From: Schizosaccharomyces osmophilus
Lineage: Eukaryota > Ascomycota > Schizosaccharomycetes > Schizosaccharomycetales > Schizosaccharomycetaceae
DNA: 64,000 bases
Assembly (NCBI RefSeq): GCF_027921745.1
Contig: NC_079240.1
Span: 427,001 to 491,000 of the forward strand
Direction: 5' to 3'
The notes under the pieces were generated by a model, which had not been told where the DNA came from, did no database searches, and worked only from the letters and a program-made list of their open reading frames with translations. Made by a program: the position numbers and the translations under genes. Of this stretch, positions 1-11,146 are shown piece after piece (the stretch's first letter is position 1; each line of letters starts with the position of its first letter).

Positions 1-839
1 AAGAGTTCGAAAGCTGAGGAATTCATGCGTGAAAACCGCAGGTGCAATGGTTGCGTAAACAGATTCGTGAACATATCATTGTATTAGGTTTGACGATGGC
101 TAAAATATCGAATAAAAAGACATCCGCCATGTCGTTTATGAAGCACTTATTAGAGGAGGGCCCAATGCTTTTTCAATGTGGGGAGGCGCAAAAATTGAGT
201 CATTGTAAGCGCAAAGGAAGAGGCAATTCCATAAAGAGGAATGACGGATGTATGACAAAGAGAAAAGTGCAACACAATCAAGAAAGAACTTCAGAAAATA
301 ACATTTGTGAGATTGCTGCAAAGTACGGTCCAAGTTGATGATGGAACGATTTAGAGATGCTAAGAGAAGTACGTTATTAAACATTCCTAAGGAAGGTAGG
401 AGGAAACAAGTTTGAAGCAGATGGAAGAAACGAGAAAGAGATTTCATAGAATTCTTTTTGACGATTTATAAAGGATCATGTTTGCTTGGGAGGTGTATGA
501 TGGTGTGCAGAGACTAGACTTAATTTTGAGTTGGGTTGACTTGACAAAAAAGGTAGGTAGTGGGGAAGCGAGAATGCAGATTTTAAAAAAAGAAAAATCT
601 CATTTAGACCAAGTTTCTGTAGTCAGAAATGTTCTTTTTTTTTTTTGTTTGTTTGTTTGTTCGAGTAGGACGAAATGGATTTCGACACATTAAAAATTCA
701 TACAAACGGAGAGATGAAGTAACAGAATGCAAGGAAAAGACTTCTTTGTGTCGTATCAAAGTATAGTTTGGTTTGATTTAGTTTAGTTTAGTTTAGTTTA
801 GTAAAGCATACTTTTGAGAACGAAACAAGCATTTGTGAT
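1..839. other. Left edge, no supported gene
   Basis: I see no gene I can support here. Purine-rich open frames exist on the plus strand in the first 340 bases, and a frame open from base 1 ends at a TAG at 85-87. This could be the tail of a neighbouring gene cut by the window edge, but nothing in the residues is recognisable. The stretch next to aph1 is probably its 3' flank and contains a T-rich tract near 633-660 and a short pentanucleotide repeat. Confidence 0.4.
776..803 (+). repeat. Short GTTTA tandem repeat
   Basis: About five near-perfect copies of the pentamer GTTTA lie in the 3' flank of aph1. It looks like an ordinary microsatellite; no function is evident. Confidence 0.7.
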
Positions 840-1598
840 TTACTGATTTTGTGCAAAGAAAGAACGCAACCAGGTTGCTTCTTCCTGCATAACTTCAGGC
901 GTACGGGGTTGACGGTCTTCATCTCTGGGGATGCTTTTCTTCATAGATGTAGGAGGAGCTTGATCTCCTACGATGGCTTCTTTCCCTGTAGCTTGTAACG
1001 ATTCAAGGTTGGCCTCTGCCTTCTCCAAATGTTGATATACTTCATCATTTTCATTAAAGTCGAGTTTCTTGCGAGGAATTAGGTGCACGTGAAGATGAGG
1101 GACAGTTTGTCCAGCGTCTTTTCCATCCTATCAGAAATGGTAAATTAGAATGCTTGTTCCTTCCTCTCAAATGACTTACCTGAATGCCAATGTTGGAAGC
1201 AGTTGCTGTGTAGACTTTTTCGAGGATAGATTGTACCTTCTTGACGCTCTCAAAAAGATCACCAATCTGCAAAAAAAAGGTTAATATGTTTGCTTGTTTG
1301 CTTCGGACTTGCCTCTTCCTGAGAAAGGTCGCGTAATCGAGGGACAACCCTGCGAGGGAGTACTAAAACATGGCCTGGCAAAATGGGTTTGAGATTGACA
1401 ATCGCAAAGGAATGCTATATTCATACATGTTAACAAAACGCTCCATGGAAAAAAGCTGTGTCGCGTTGTTGGTCACGAAAAATTCCTAATGCACAACAAC
1501 ACGATTTCCTTCTCTTTTTGTTTGCATTTTCTTACCTTTGCTTGATAGAACACTTGGTTAGTAACGTTAAATGCAGAAAACATAAACGGTTTCGACAT
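840..1598 (-). CDS. aph1: Ap4A hydrolase, HIT family (Aph1)
   Basis: Spliced gene, exons from 5' to 3' on the minus strand 1598-1536, 1414-1313, 1266-1180 and 1127-840, giving 179 residues. The product is a HIT-superfamily bis(5'-nucleosyl)-tetraphosphatase/triphosphatase that cleaves Ap4A and Ap3A. The histidine triad is visible as H95-L-H97-V-H99 in exon 4, following the family's Q-T-V-P lead-in, and the substrate-binding segment NLKPILPGHVLVLPRR spans exon 2. The start is the only ATG that gives the conserved first exon ending in QVFYQAK. The second intron (1267-1312) has a GCAAGT donor instead of GT, the only in-frame solution that joins SQEE to IGDLF. Length and sequence match S. pombe aph1 closely. 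Function is known for the family; the assignment is very likely an ortholog. Confidence 0.93.
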
Positions 1599-2227
1599 TT
1601 TCTACAAAATACACTGGATTCAGTAGTTGCAAAAGGGAAAATCTACACCCGTTGAAGTTAAAATCTACAGTTGTTTCTGTTCATGACACAATCGTTCCTT
1701 TACATATAATTGATTTCTTTGAAACCTTTGTTGGTTTTGAAAGCCTTACAGTATGCTTCAATCTCTTACGCTTTAGTGGTGTCAAACTTTGAAAAGAAAT
1801 AGCACAGATAATATTAATAACAATTAATTCACGAAATTATTAGAATTTTTTAAATATAAGTAACACAATTTTGTTCATGATATTCTGATTGTCGTTGAAG
1901 AACATAAACCAGAGAAAAACTATTTTCATAAAAACTAACCATATCAGTAAAGTAATATAGATTCGTACAAAGTGGCATGATTAATATTTTTGGATTCGAA
2001 AACAAGAAGGGATCAGTTGAAGGATCCAATTTCTTGAAATATGCACAGTGAAAATCATTTTTGGATTCCGTGCATACCACAAAATGTCCTGTGACAGACC
2101 AGACTCATAATTTGAAACAGAAAAGCATTCGGATTTTCAGAGATAAAAAACAAAGAAAACCCATGAGCAATCCTGGGTATAAGCAATGAACACTTTTTTT
2201 AGTTGTAGCTGGGTGATGATGTCCATT
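1599..2227. other. Intergenic, aph1 promoter / ser3 3' flank
   Basis: AT-rich spacer between two minus-strand genes. It should hold the aph1 promoter (near 1599) and the ser3 terminator region (near 2227). I see no RNA gene or strong motif. Confidence 0.5.
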
Positions 2228-3622
2228 TTAATACAAAAGGCGAGTATTAATCTTGCCAGGCAAAGACTCCAACCTGGAGTGCAAAGTTTCCAAGGAACTA
2301 GATGAACAATCGCTGATATCAGCAACCAAGTAAGCAATTTCACCGCGGGAATCAGAGAATTGAGCTTTGATGTTGTGGTTGACAAGGATTTCATTGACTT
2401 GTCGGAGGACACCTGGTACGTTTTTGTGAGCAAACAAGACACGGACGACATTGGTATCAGCCTCGGTAAGACTACGTAAAGACACTTCAGGGAAGTTCAC
2501 AGCACTAACACTGTTACCCTCATTGATGTAGCGAGTAAGGGCATCACTAACCTCAAGACCAATGTTGTATTGAGCCTCTTCAGTACTACCACCAATGTGA
2601 GGAGTCATGATAATGTTTCTGCATGAGCATAGTTCACTAGTCCAAGAGTTCAAACTATCGGCAAATTTTCCCTTGCCATTACCAGCGGGTTCGGCAGGAT
2701 AGACATCAATAGCGGCACCAGCAAGCTTACCGCTCTTACTAGCAGCAATCATGGAAGGAATGTCAACTACAGTTCCACGAGAAGCGTTGATGAGATAACT
2801 ACCGTTCTTCATGGCAGCAAACTCAGCATTAGAAATCATGTTTTTCGTTTCGGGAGAAGCAGGAACGTGGCACGAAATAAAATCAGCACGATGGAGGAGC
2901 TCATGAAGAGAGCTCAATTGCTTGGCAGAACCCAAAGGCATGATGGGAAGGACATCATAATAGACGACGTGAAGACCCATAGCTTCAGCAAGAACTGAAA
3001 GTTGGGAACCAATGTGACCATAACCAATAATACCCAAGGTCTTGCCACGGATTTCCCAACAGCCATTAGAAACCTTGTTCCATTCGCCATAGTGAATTTC
3101 CATGGAGCGGTCACCAACTTGGCGAGATAAGCAGATGATTTCGCCAATGACGAGTTCGGCGACAGAACGAGAGTTGGCATAAGGAGAGTTGAAGACGGCG
3201 ATACCACGTTCAGCAGCAAATTCCAAATCCACCTGATTGGTACCGATGCAGAAACAACCGATGACGATTAAATTGTCGGCGGCCTCCAAAACACGACGAG
3301 TCAGACGGGTCTTGGAACGGATACCGACGGCGTGAACACCCTTGATTTTTTCAACAAGTTCATCTTCGCTGAGAGAAGACTTTAAGAATTCAACCTGATA
3401 TCCTTGTTCTTTCAAGTTGCCCAAGGCAGATTGGTTGACGTTTTCCAACAACAAAATCTTGATATCCTCCGAAGCAAATGGCTTCAAGGCACGCTTTGGG
3501 GGTTGGCTATAGGAACCTGGAGCCCGTACTGTGCCTGTAAGGAAGGAAGGTTTGTCGGGGGGAGACAAGGAAAGCTGATTCATGCTTTCATCAACAGTTT
3601 GGCGAGGTTTCGAAATATCCAT
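2228..3622 (-). CDS. ser3: D-3-phosphoglycerate dehydrogenase
   Basis: Single-exon gene of 464 residues for the first committed step of serine synthesis: oxidation of 3-phosphoglycerate to 3-phosphohydroxypyruvate with NAD, in the cytosol. Residues 1-50 are a variable leader. The 2-hydroxyacid dehydrogenase fold follows, with the NAD-binding glycines G200, G202 and G205 (GIIGYGHIGS). The catalytic triad elements are visible in the segment around R282 (NASRGTVVD), the glutamate region near AEPAG (310s) and H342 in PHIGGS. Residues from about 390 form an ACT regulatory domain ending at GKINTRLLY, which fits allosteric control by serine as in other ACT-containing PGDHs. Length is as in fungal Ser3/Ser33. 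Start is a clear ATG with no in-frame upstream alternative. Confidence 0.96.
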   Translation of the reverse strand: MDISKPRQTVDESMNQLSLSPPDKPSFLTGTVRAPGSYSQPPKRALKPFASEDIKILLLENVNQSALGNLKEQGYQVEFLKSSLSEDELVEKIKGVHAVGIRSKTRLTRRVLEAADNLIVIGCFCIGTNQVDLEFAAERGIAVFNSPYANSRSVAELVIGEIICLSRQVGDRSMEIHYGEWNKVSNGCWEIRGKTLGIIGYGHIGSQLSVLAEAMGLHVVYYDVLPIMPLGSAKQLSSLHELLHRADFISCHVPASPETKNMISNAEFAAMKNGSYLINASRGTVVDIPSMIAASKSGKLAGAAIDVYPAEPAGNGKGKFADSLNSWTSELCSCRNIIMTPHIGGSTEEAQYNIGLEVSDALTRYINEGNSVSAVNFPEVSLRSLTEADTNVVRVLFAHKNVPGVLRQVNEILVNHNIKAQFSDSRGEIAYLVADISDCSSSSLETLHSRLESLPGKINTRLLY

Positions 3623-5370
3623 AATGAACTTTAATGTAATTTATTTTCTTAAATAACAAAATGATATGTGGTATGAAAAGGTAACCGAAAAGAGTTGTTT
3701 TTGTTGGGAATTCTCAAGAATGGTAAATTTCAAGAATTCGTTTCTAGATCACAAAATTATTATGTTCTATAACGATTGTACTGGTAATAATTAGCCTTTT
3801 TTGTTTTTCCTACTGTCCTTATTCAACAGCGGTGTGGTAGGATGTTGTTGGTTTTGGTCAGAAGTTTGTCTATTTTATAGAAGAGAACATTCGCTCTATG
3901 TATCGCACGCAACTGAGATACCGAGCCGGTCCGCAAACGAACCCAAAGATCCAACGATGAATAGAATGACATTGAAAAAGAAGATCGTGAAATTGATATC
4001 CCATTAGATATCTTTGATGTCAATAAAAGCTGCTTTGTGAAAATTTCCTGCTTGCGAAATCGTAGTATTGGCGATTCATGATTTGTAACACCAGCTGTAT
4101 CGGCAAAAGAAATTTATATGTATAAAAAAAAAAAAAAAAAAAATAATATTTCTCTAAACCTGGACAATGCTGAAGCCCATAGTTCGCTATAATCCAAAAA
4201 GAAAAAGAAATTAAAGCATTTCAGATGAAAGCGTCCTGCAATAAGAGTGCGACAAGTTGAATTGTATTCTTGTTGGCAAAATTTCGTTTAGCAATCGTTT
4301 GTTTGTTTACAGTCCCAAAAAAAAAAAAAATCTCCAAGTAAAGATCGTTGTAGAAAAAGGATACAACCGACGTGAAAACATAAATAAAATGAATTGTAAA
4401 GATTCAATCATCGTAGACTTGTTATTGTGGTGCATCATTATAGAGAAGAAAATTCATCATCCACGGACAAATCGATTCTGTCAGTTTGCTACTCTCGTCT
4501 AAAAGACAGAAAGAAACCAAAACTTGATTCAAATAAAGTATCTTTTTTCTTTTTTCAGTCTTCCTTCAATCGCTTTGGATTGCTTTCGTTTCTTCTTTAG
4601 CACACGTAAACAATGCATGAAACGATGCTTTTTTTATGCTCTGTAAGGAGTTTCCTTCCACAAATTTTTATACTGGAATTTTTGAATTGATCGTATTATT
4701 CATAGGAATTCTGGTGTAATTTAATATTCACAAGCCATGAAGGGACAGAGCCCTTGTGCGAAGCAAGTAGTGAATTCAAAAGTCAGAAATATAACTACTG
4801 TATTCAAAAACAATTTTTTTTTCTATTTTTTTGGATATCTAATCTTGACACCAAAGAAACCGCTTCATTTCCATTTCGTAATTTGTTCTCCATTACCAAA
4901 ACAGTAAACATTACCATTCTCCCTCAACCGACAAAGCTATCGAGGAATGAAAAAAAAAAAATGTGTAAATGTCATACTAATTGCATGAAAAACCTCCCTT
5001 TCTTCAGGATTTCCCATGTTGGAATAAACGGGTTAGCGTCCAAGTAGAAATCGACTCGAATATCGCGTTCTTTCCCTTTAAAAATAATTTTTGGGCTGAC
5101 AATTTTTGGTAATATAGTCTAAATACATGCGCTGTTACCAGACGCGACTGATTCCTTAACGTACAAACTTGTTACAGAGGTGACTAGCAGGAAAATAGAT
5201 GTTCGCTAATTAATTTTCATAATTACAATGTCTCTTTCTATTAAGTTTTAGCCGTTCTATTTCACAGATAGGGACGGACTTTCAAGTTCACATGAGTAAG
5301 CAAAGCAAGTCAAATATAAAAGATTTTTTTACAAATAAAGACTCCAATATTAAACTCTCAGATATCATTA
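3623..5370. other. Long intergenic region between ser3 and tRNA-Ser
   Basis: About 1.75 kb without a supportable gene; open frames here are short and of poor composition. The ser3 promoter lies next to 3622, with overlapping inverted GAA/TTC motifs around 3710-3750 that could resemble a heat-shock element. There is a 20-base A run at 4124-4143 and a forkhead-type (FLEX-like) sequence GTTTGTTTGTTTAC at 4298-4311. This interval is longer than the neighbours and holds the tRNA gene at its far end. Confidence 0.5.
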
Positions 5371-5452
5371 GACACTATGCCTGAGTGGTTAAAGGGATAG
5401 ATTAGAAATCTATTGCGGTCTCCGCGCGCAGGTTCAAATCCTGCTGGTGTCG
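5371..5452 (+). tRNA. tRNA-Ser (AGA anticodon)
   Basis: An 82-base class II tRNA with a long variable arm. The acceptor stem pairs GACACTA with TGGTGTC, with one G:T pair and discriminator G. The anticodon loop in TAGATT-AGA-AATCTA gives anticodon AGA for UCU serine codons (A34 normally edited to inosine). The B box reads GGTTCAAATCC and there is no intron. A T run immediately downstream serves as the RNA polymerase III terminator. An identical copy on the other strand lies at 28227-28308. Confidence 0.97.
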
Positions 5453-6012
5453 TTTTTTTGTTTGATTTTGCTTGCTCTCTTCAAATTTCGTCAACGGACT
5501 CTTGGTTCGTTTACTTGGTCTAAGAAACGTATACACAGGTGTTAGTACAGTTTCACAAAGCTCTGTAAAACAACATCTACAACACGAACAATTTGTTCGC
5601 CGCTTTATCAAAAACTCTGATTTTCCTTGTCATCTACTCAAAAAACATAAAATGATATACGGTTACAGTTTTCTTTTACGTTGGGTTTTGTCAAAACACG
5701 TTTATGCGATTCAAAACTACTTGATTTATTATGAGTAATATATTTCCTTATGCCATATAGTACATTCTCCATACTGCAATTTTCAGTAAACTGGATATAA
5801 TTCAGTAGCATAAATATTATTCATACAATGGTTGCAGCTCCCACATGAACAATCCTCAACATTGCTTACAAACAGCAGGGTTTGCCGTTTCAAAAGCTGT
5901 AAAGCTGACCAAAAAAAATGTTACAATCCATCCAATTTTTCAATCCGTTCACATGGCGTATTTATTATAAACAAAAGATTAGACAATATTGGCAATTCGC
6001 ATGCAAAGCTTC
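5453..6012. other. Intergenic, tRNA terminator to nap1 3' end
   Basis: Begins with the Pol III terminator T run of the tRNA. The rest is AT-rich, and the side nearest 6012 should be the nap1 3' UTR. No gene is supported. Confidence 0.5.
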
Positions 6013-7173
6013 TTATTGCTGACGGCACTCAGCGGGGTTTTGCTTAGAGTGAGCAGTTCGATCTTCGTCCTCGTTCTCCGAGCTATCATCCTCAGAATCG
6101 GAAAAGTTTTCGTTAGAAGATGATTCAGCATCCTCGTCGTCATCTTCAACATCAAGATCACCAAACTCATCATAATCCTCCAAGGCTTCACCAGTAAACC
6201 AATCGACTGCGCGAGGAATGAGTTTCTCTTTAAAATCCTCACCAATTTGATAATCAAGCTCCAAAAGTTCATCCAATCCTGGATTTTCTTCTTCCTCGTC
6301 TTCCATTTGAGGAGGGCTAAAGAAGTTAAAAAAACTATCCCGAGGTTCGGAAACCTTGACGGTACGAGTTTGCTTGGTGTTTTTGTTACGTTGCTTCTTC
6401 ACTACAGTGCGAATGGTCAGGTCTGCATTGGGACGCCATTGAATTTCGTCTCCCTTGGCACTGCCATACATAAACACATTAGAGGCACCAGTTTCTTCCA
6501 AGTAGTAATAACTCTTCGTCAATACTTTATTAGAAAAAAATGGATTTTCCTCAAACTCAAATTGTAACTGGAAACCAGGCTTTTCCATGTAAACAAGACG
6601 GACATCAATAAGGTGTCTTAACGCCTTCTCGTCTTCAGGTGTAATCATTTCAGAAAGAGATAAAACATTTTTCATTGCAGTCAACCAAAATTCAGGAATT
6701 CCTTTCATTTGCTGATCCTTTTGATTCTTCCCTTCTAAGGCCTTGGACACTTCCTCGCCTTCAGGAATTCCCTTCTTGATTTCTTCCTCAGAAGGCTCCT
6801 TTTCGCCGTGAACGAGTTCACGTCGTCTTTCGAAGAGAGGTCCATACTTTTTAGCAAATGTCTTTTCCAATTCAAAGAGCTCTCGTTGAAATTGAAGTTC
6901 CAGTGAAGAGTATTGCTTTTGTAAACCTTTTAAACTTGAAATTCGTTTTTGAACAGAGGTTGGCAATTCTGAAATTCTTTGCGAAGTAAGGTTGCGCAAA
7001 GAATCCAATCTACCATCAATAGCTTCTAAATCTTCATCACCTTCGTCAATCGTTTTAAATTGAGGTTCCTTTACTCCAAATGTAGTGTTGTTTGCACTTG
7101 AAGGAGTATTCTGGGGTGTCGGCGCTGCCGACATTTTTCCAGACCGATTTTTAATATCCACTTTTTCCACCAT
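6013..7173 (-). CDS. nap1: Nucleosome assembly protein (Nap1)
   Basis: Single-exon gene of 386 residues from the ATG at 7173. An upstream in-frame TTG is not a credible start. The product is a histone chaperone that carries H2A-H2B (and H3-H4) and helps assemble nucleosomes, shuttling between cytoplasm and nucleus. The N-terminal dimerisation helix is the long coiled segment beginning near [16 protein letters not shown]. The NAP earmuff domain follows, including [12 protein letters not shown] and the conserved KSYYYLEE and FNFFSPPQ segments. The C-terminus is a highly acidic and serine-rich tail typical of the family. Length matches S. pombe Nap1. It sits next to vps3 in the same orientation. 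Confidence 0.95.
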   Translation of the reverse strand: MVEKVDIKNRSGKMSAAPTPQNTPSSANNTTFGVKEPQFKTIDEGDEDLEAIDGRLDSLRNLTSQRISELPTSVQKRISSLKGLQKQYSSLELQFQRELFELEKTFAKKYGPLFERRRELVHGEKEPSEEEIKKGIPEGEEVSKALEGKNQKDQQMKGIPEFWLTAMKNVLSLSEMITPEDEKALRHLIDVRLVYMEKPGFQLQFEFEENPFFSNKVLTKSYYYLEETGASNVFMYGSAKGDEIQWRPNADLTIRTVVKKQRNKNTKQTRTVKVSEPRDSFFNFFSPPQMEDEEEENPGLDELLELDYQIGEDFKEKLIPRAVDWFTGEALEDYDEFGDLDVEDDDEDAESSSNENFSDSEDDSSENEDEDRTAHSKQNPAECRQQ

Positions 7174-7617
7174 TTTACAACTTAATTTTAAGTTCAAAAA
7201 CCACTGCAGCTACAACTACAAGGGCGTTGTTGGCTAATGGAAAGAATCTATGCTGCCTTTCGCAGGAACTTAACGCATCTTTGAGGCACTTTGTTACTCA
7301 GGTTCATTCTTAGATAATGTGTATTTACAATGCGTTTTGCAAATTAAATATATATAAAATAAAAGAAAGAATTCTATATAAATATTCCTCTTATTTCCTT
7401 TTGTTTTTCGACTATTAATGTCGAAGGTTGTTGGTAGAGTTCATTCCTCATTAATTGTATTTGATAAAAAAAAAAAAAAAAAAAAAATAAATCATCATTA
7501 TAACTGTTAACACATTGCTTGAGGTGAAAGATGTTGGCATAAATGTGCTTGTACCTCATTTTCCCCGTTCATACAATGAAATAGCTAAAGAACTATGTAC
7601 AACAATATAGTGTTTCA
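7174..7617. other. Intergenic, nap1 promoter / vps3 3' flank
   Basis: Spacer between two minus-strand genes, with a 21-base A run at 7467-7487. The nap1 promoter is expected just above 7173. No other feature seen. Confidence 0.5.
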
Positions 7618-10574
7618 TTAGAAATTGCTGTGATTTGGTGGCTTCTTCAATGTAACATTTCTTCGATTTACGGCCAAAAACAATGATTCTGTTTGCCTTG
7701 ATACAGTTTTCACCAAAGCAGTCTTTACGTGAGATTCATGTAATCGCTGTGCATTCTTTCTTTGGAGGACACACAAATAGTCTGCAACGCAACTGAGATT
7801 CCAATCATCTGGAATTGTGCTGGTCACGAACAAAAGTGAATAATATGACGCTCTGCGATGCAACAAATCTTGAACATAGACACTGCATGACGGTCCGGTG
7901 GATATGCTTCTTTTTAAGAGAGTGTTCCAACAAGTAGAGTATACATCTTCAATTTTCTGACAGTACAATTCTGCGCCTTTATAATCATTCACGCATTCTA
8001 TTAAAACAGTCAATGCTTCCTCATACTTACCCTTCTTATGGCAAAACGTATGCTGTAGCTGAGGAAATAGACCGAGTCGTTTTGAAGAATTAGTTTGTAG
8101 AAAAAGTTCAAAATTATCAATTGCTTCCTCATCCAAGTTTTCCATCAAGCTAATAGAATACAAATAATAAAATGAGAGATGATTGTCGCAATCATTCATA
8201 TTACCAAACTGGGTAGCCACATACTGCGCAAATATCGGCCTTTCCAAACAAGGGAATCTTCGATAATCATCAATGAAAGCTTCTAATCGGCACCGATATT
8301 CTTCATGTCTCACAAAGCCATCTAGTAATTTATTCACGCAAAGCTCCAATATCAATTCTTGATGTGCTACTGAATTTGATTTGACCAAGTACTCAATTAA
8401 AACACTATCGTTTGATGTACTTAGATTAGTTAAGACATCGTCACCTGATATAGAACCACAACGCGTTTTGTCTAGCAAAAGTCCAGTTCCTTCGCCAGTG
8501 TTTTCAGAACATAACCAGTTCGCATACTTCCAAAAGAGAGAAAGATCAATATCTTTCATTAAACATACTCGCATTTTGGTAATCACATTTTGAGATCGCT
8601 CATCATGTATTTCCCCTAAAACCAGCTTTTTCCACAATTCTAACGTTTCAGAATCTTTATGCATTCCCATCAATAGTATTGCCAGCAAGTAATTTTCTTG
8701 TTTTTCAGAAAGTAAATGTCTAATGTCATCAGGGTTTGTCAGACCAGACTCTATGAGTTCTTCAGCATTTTTGGTTCCTTCTGCCACATCTTCCATGCTC
8801 AAATATAAATTCAATAATACATGATCCACAGCAAGAGCGATGTCACTTTTCGAAGAAATTAAATACTCGAATAAATTAACGTTTCGTTTATAGTTTTTCA
8901 AGTAGCGCATCAGCATAATGTATGCATTTTCCTTCGTGATCTCGATCATTTGTTTCTGAGTATATTCATCTGTCTCCCGAAAAAGATCATTTAAGGATAG
9001 CATAGAAACAATTGCTTGATTTACTGGAGAAAAAGTTGCAAGAAACTCTCGTATTCCTTGAAAAGTACTATAGGTAATGCGGTCATCATATACATCAGGA
9101 TATAAAGAGATTACTACTCTTGGATCAACCTTTGAGGTTTCAAGTAATGACAAAGAATTTTCATATTGTCCTTGTTTCCAGTATTGCAGAGCTGCCATTT
9201 GCTCCAAATATGTGTACTGTAAAATGGCCGCCTCATGGTCCATATGATACTTCTCAGGACTTTTTAAGCGTTTACTCATTCGACGGAGGGGAGCTTCAAT
9301 TTCTCCGGAAGTTATGCTCATTTCCAATCTCTCAAAATAAGATGATTCAGAGCCAAAACCCCATGTGTCTTTTGATGCAAACAAAATAACGGGCTTCAAT
9401 AAACAGCACTTCTCAATCATTGCGGAGGAAGATTCCTCTGACGGATTTTCGTATCTATAAGTAGTGAAGAGTTTTCTCAATATTTTTTCATCACAAAAGT
9501 AAGTATTGGCTGCAAAGGAAATGAGTGACAAGGCTTCCTCTTCGACATCAAAAGTGATGTTCTTAACTAATTGCAAAGTCTTGGCATCAATTATTTGTAA
9601 CATATTAGGGGCTAGAGCAAAGACATAATGAGAAGTAGCAACAATATCTTTAGGATAGAAAGAAAACGTTAGAGTGCTTTTAGTAACGTTACCATTGATG
9701 TCAACAAAAAGTCCAATGGCATCTTTCGGACTTCCTGTAATCAATAGAAATTCGTTATTTTGACTGACAATCATTGGCTTGTATGAGAGTTCGTGGTTTT
9801 CTGAATCATTTTTGATTATAGGAAAAAGAGGAATACTTTCGCTCGTAAGGATGTCTACAAGCTCGAAGGATTGATCTGTCACCAGGCAAACTATGTTTCC
9901 AAGAACTGTTGCCGTTTGTACATTAGGATATTTCAGTTCCTGAAATGGTCAGTAGAAGAAACCCAAACAAAATGAAGACGTACGTTACGAAGGAATAATG
10001 TGCCATCTTTTTGCAATGACAAAAGTCGAAGGTGAGTGTTTGTAATAACAAGGTAAGTAGACTTTTCTTCAATGCAGTGCCCCCCGTAACAAATTTCAAC
10101 AACGCGGTCGAGAGAAGAGGATGGGTGGATCAATTCAAGATTCGTAGCATGGCAAAGAAATGCTCGATCATCTAATTATGGTACGTCAGTACTTATGCAT
10201 ACTTATTCTATGTTATTTACCTTGATGAACAAGGATAGCATCAAGAAAAGGAATGCAAAATATTCGCTTGACCGGCGATTTTGAAGCTAAAGCTGCAGAT
10301 TTTATAAACACGCAAGGGTTCTTGATCTAACAACTCATGAATTAACATAAAATCTCTGCAACGCCTACCAAAACTAACCTTGAGCTCAGAATACTCGTAA
10401 ACAAAAATCGTTCCTTGCTTTGTACCGAAATAAGCGTGATTAGCTAAGCAAGTTAGCTTCTGGGAATCTTTATCCTAGGACCATCTTCAGGACCATACCG
10501 TGTAAAGCTATAGTAGATATTTGATTTTTCAACTCACTATCAAGCTCGTAACTACTAAGATATATATCCGACAT
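7618..10574 (-). CDS. vps3: CORVET subunit Vps3 (CNH / Vps39-like)
   Basis: Five exons from 5' to 3' on the minus strand: 10574-10499, 10467-10379, 10326-10221, 10171-9984 and 9939-7618, giving 926 residues. Vps3 is the Rab5-binding specificity subunit of the CORVET tethering complex on early endosomes. The N-terminal part, built across exons 1-5, has the beta-strand pattern of a citron-homology (CNH) propeller, for example NHAYFGTKQGTIFVYEY and QKDGTLFLRN. The rest is a long helical, clathrin-heavy-chain-like repeat region typical of Vps3/Vps39. Function rests on family and on gene order next to nap1 and the CASP gene, as in S. pombe, since the sequence is poorly conserved. The first intron would be only 31 nt with an AAG acceptor. 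The frame needs it, but it deserves checking. Confidence 0.8.
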
Positions 10575-11146
10575 TAGTCTTTAGCCACATGAAATAAAAG
10601 GCTCAGCAATGTTCCACAAACTAGAGAAGAATTGTCGTTTTCCTAAAGAATTATGAGTCGTAAACTTCAACGATACAGCATATTCCAGTGGGTAGCATTG
10701 ATGTTTCGACAGTTCCCAACGTAGTACTATAGTAAACAAAAGTGGTGAATTAGAATCTGCTTGTCACTTTAAAGACCCTTTTTCAGCTTTAGTTAGTAAT
10801 AGAATTCAGCAAACTTAGTCGTAAAAAAACTATGGAAAAGTCCAAGTCGAATCATGTTCATTGGATTGATTTTGACCTTTTGGCAAATCATTGCACGATG
10901 CATCCATTATGCGCGACCTAATCGGCCTAATCCCGTTTATAACAAGTTTTTTTTTTTCATTTAATAAAATCAGAATAAACGAGTAAGACAAACAGAATAT
11001 AAACTCTGATGCATTTTCGAATTACCAACGTAAACTTCCCTTATAGAGCGCTACAGAATACTTCACTATTTTCAAAACTGGTAGTTACGCGGTGTACAAA
11101 CAGTAACTACTAATCCATATTTATCTTGGATGTAAAGACGGCCAAG
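10575..11146. other. Divergent promoter region vps3 / coy1
   Basis: Shared upstream region of vps3 (minus) and the CASP gene (plus). It contains a forkhead-like GTAAACAAAA at about 10733. No RNA gene is seen. Confidence 0.5.

Noticed and set aside
136-447. Open frames on both strands near the left edge
   Set aside because: Composition simply reflects purine-rich sequence on the plus strand; no recognisable residues, and the edge position prevents judging partial genes.
3710-3760. Heat-shock-like TTC/GAA repeats upstream of ser3
   Set aside because: The motif is short and palindromic GAATTC sites in AT-rich DNA give it easily; no conserved third repeat.
4124-4143. A and T homopolymer runs (also 7467-7487, 33299-33332, 47331-47350, 54555-54577) as signs of retroposition
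   Set aside because: They are not next to gene copies or target-site duplications; such runs are common in fission yeast intergenic DNA.
6013-7197. TTG-initiated extension of nap1
   Set aside because: Translation from TTG is not expected; the ATG at 7173 gives a normal Nap1.
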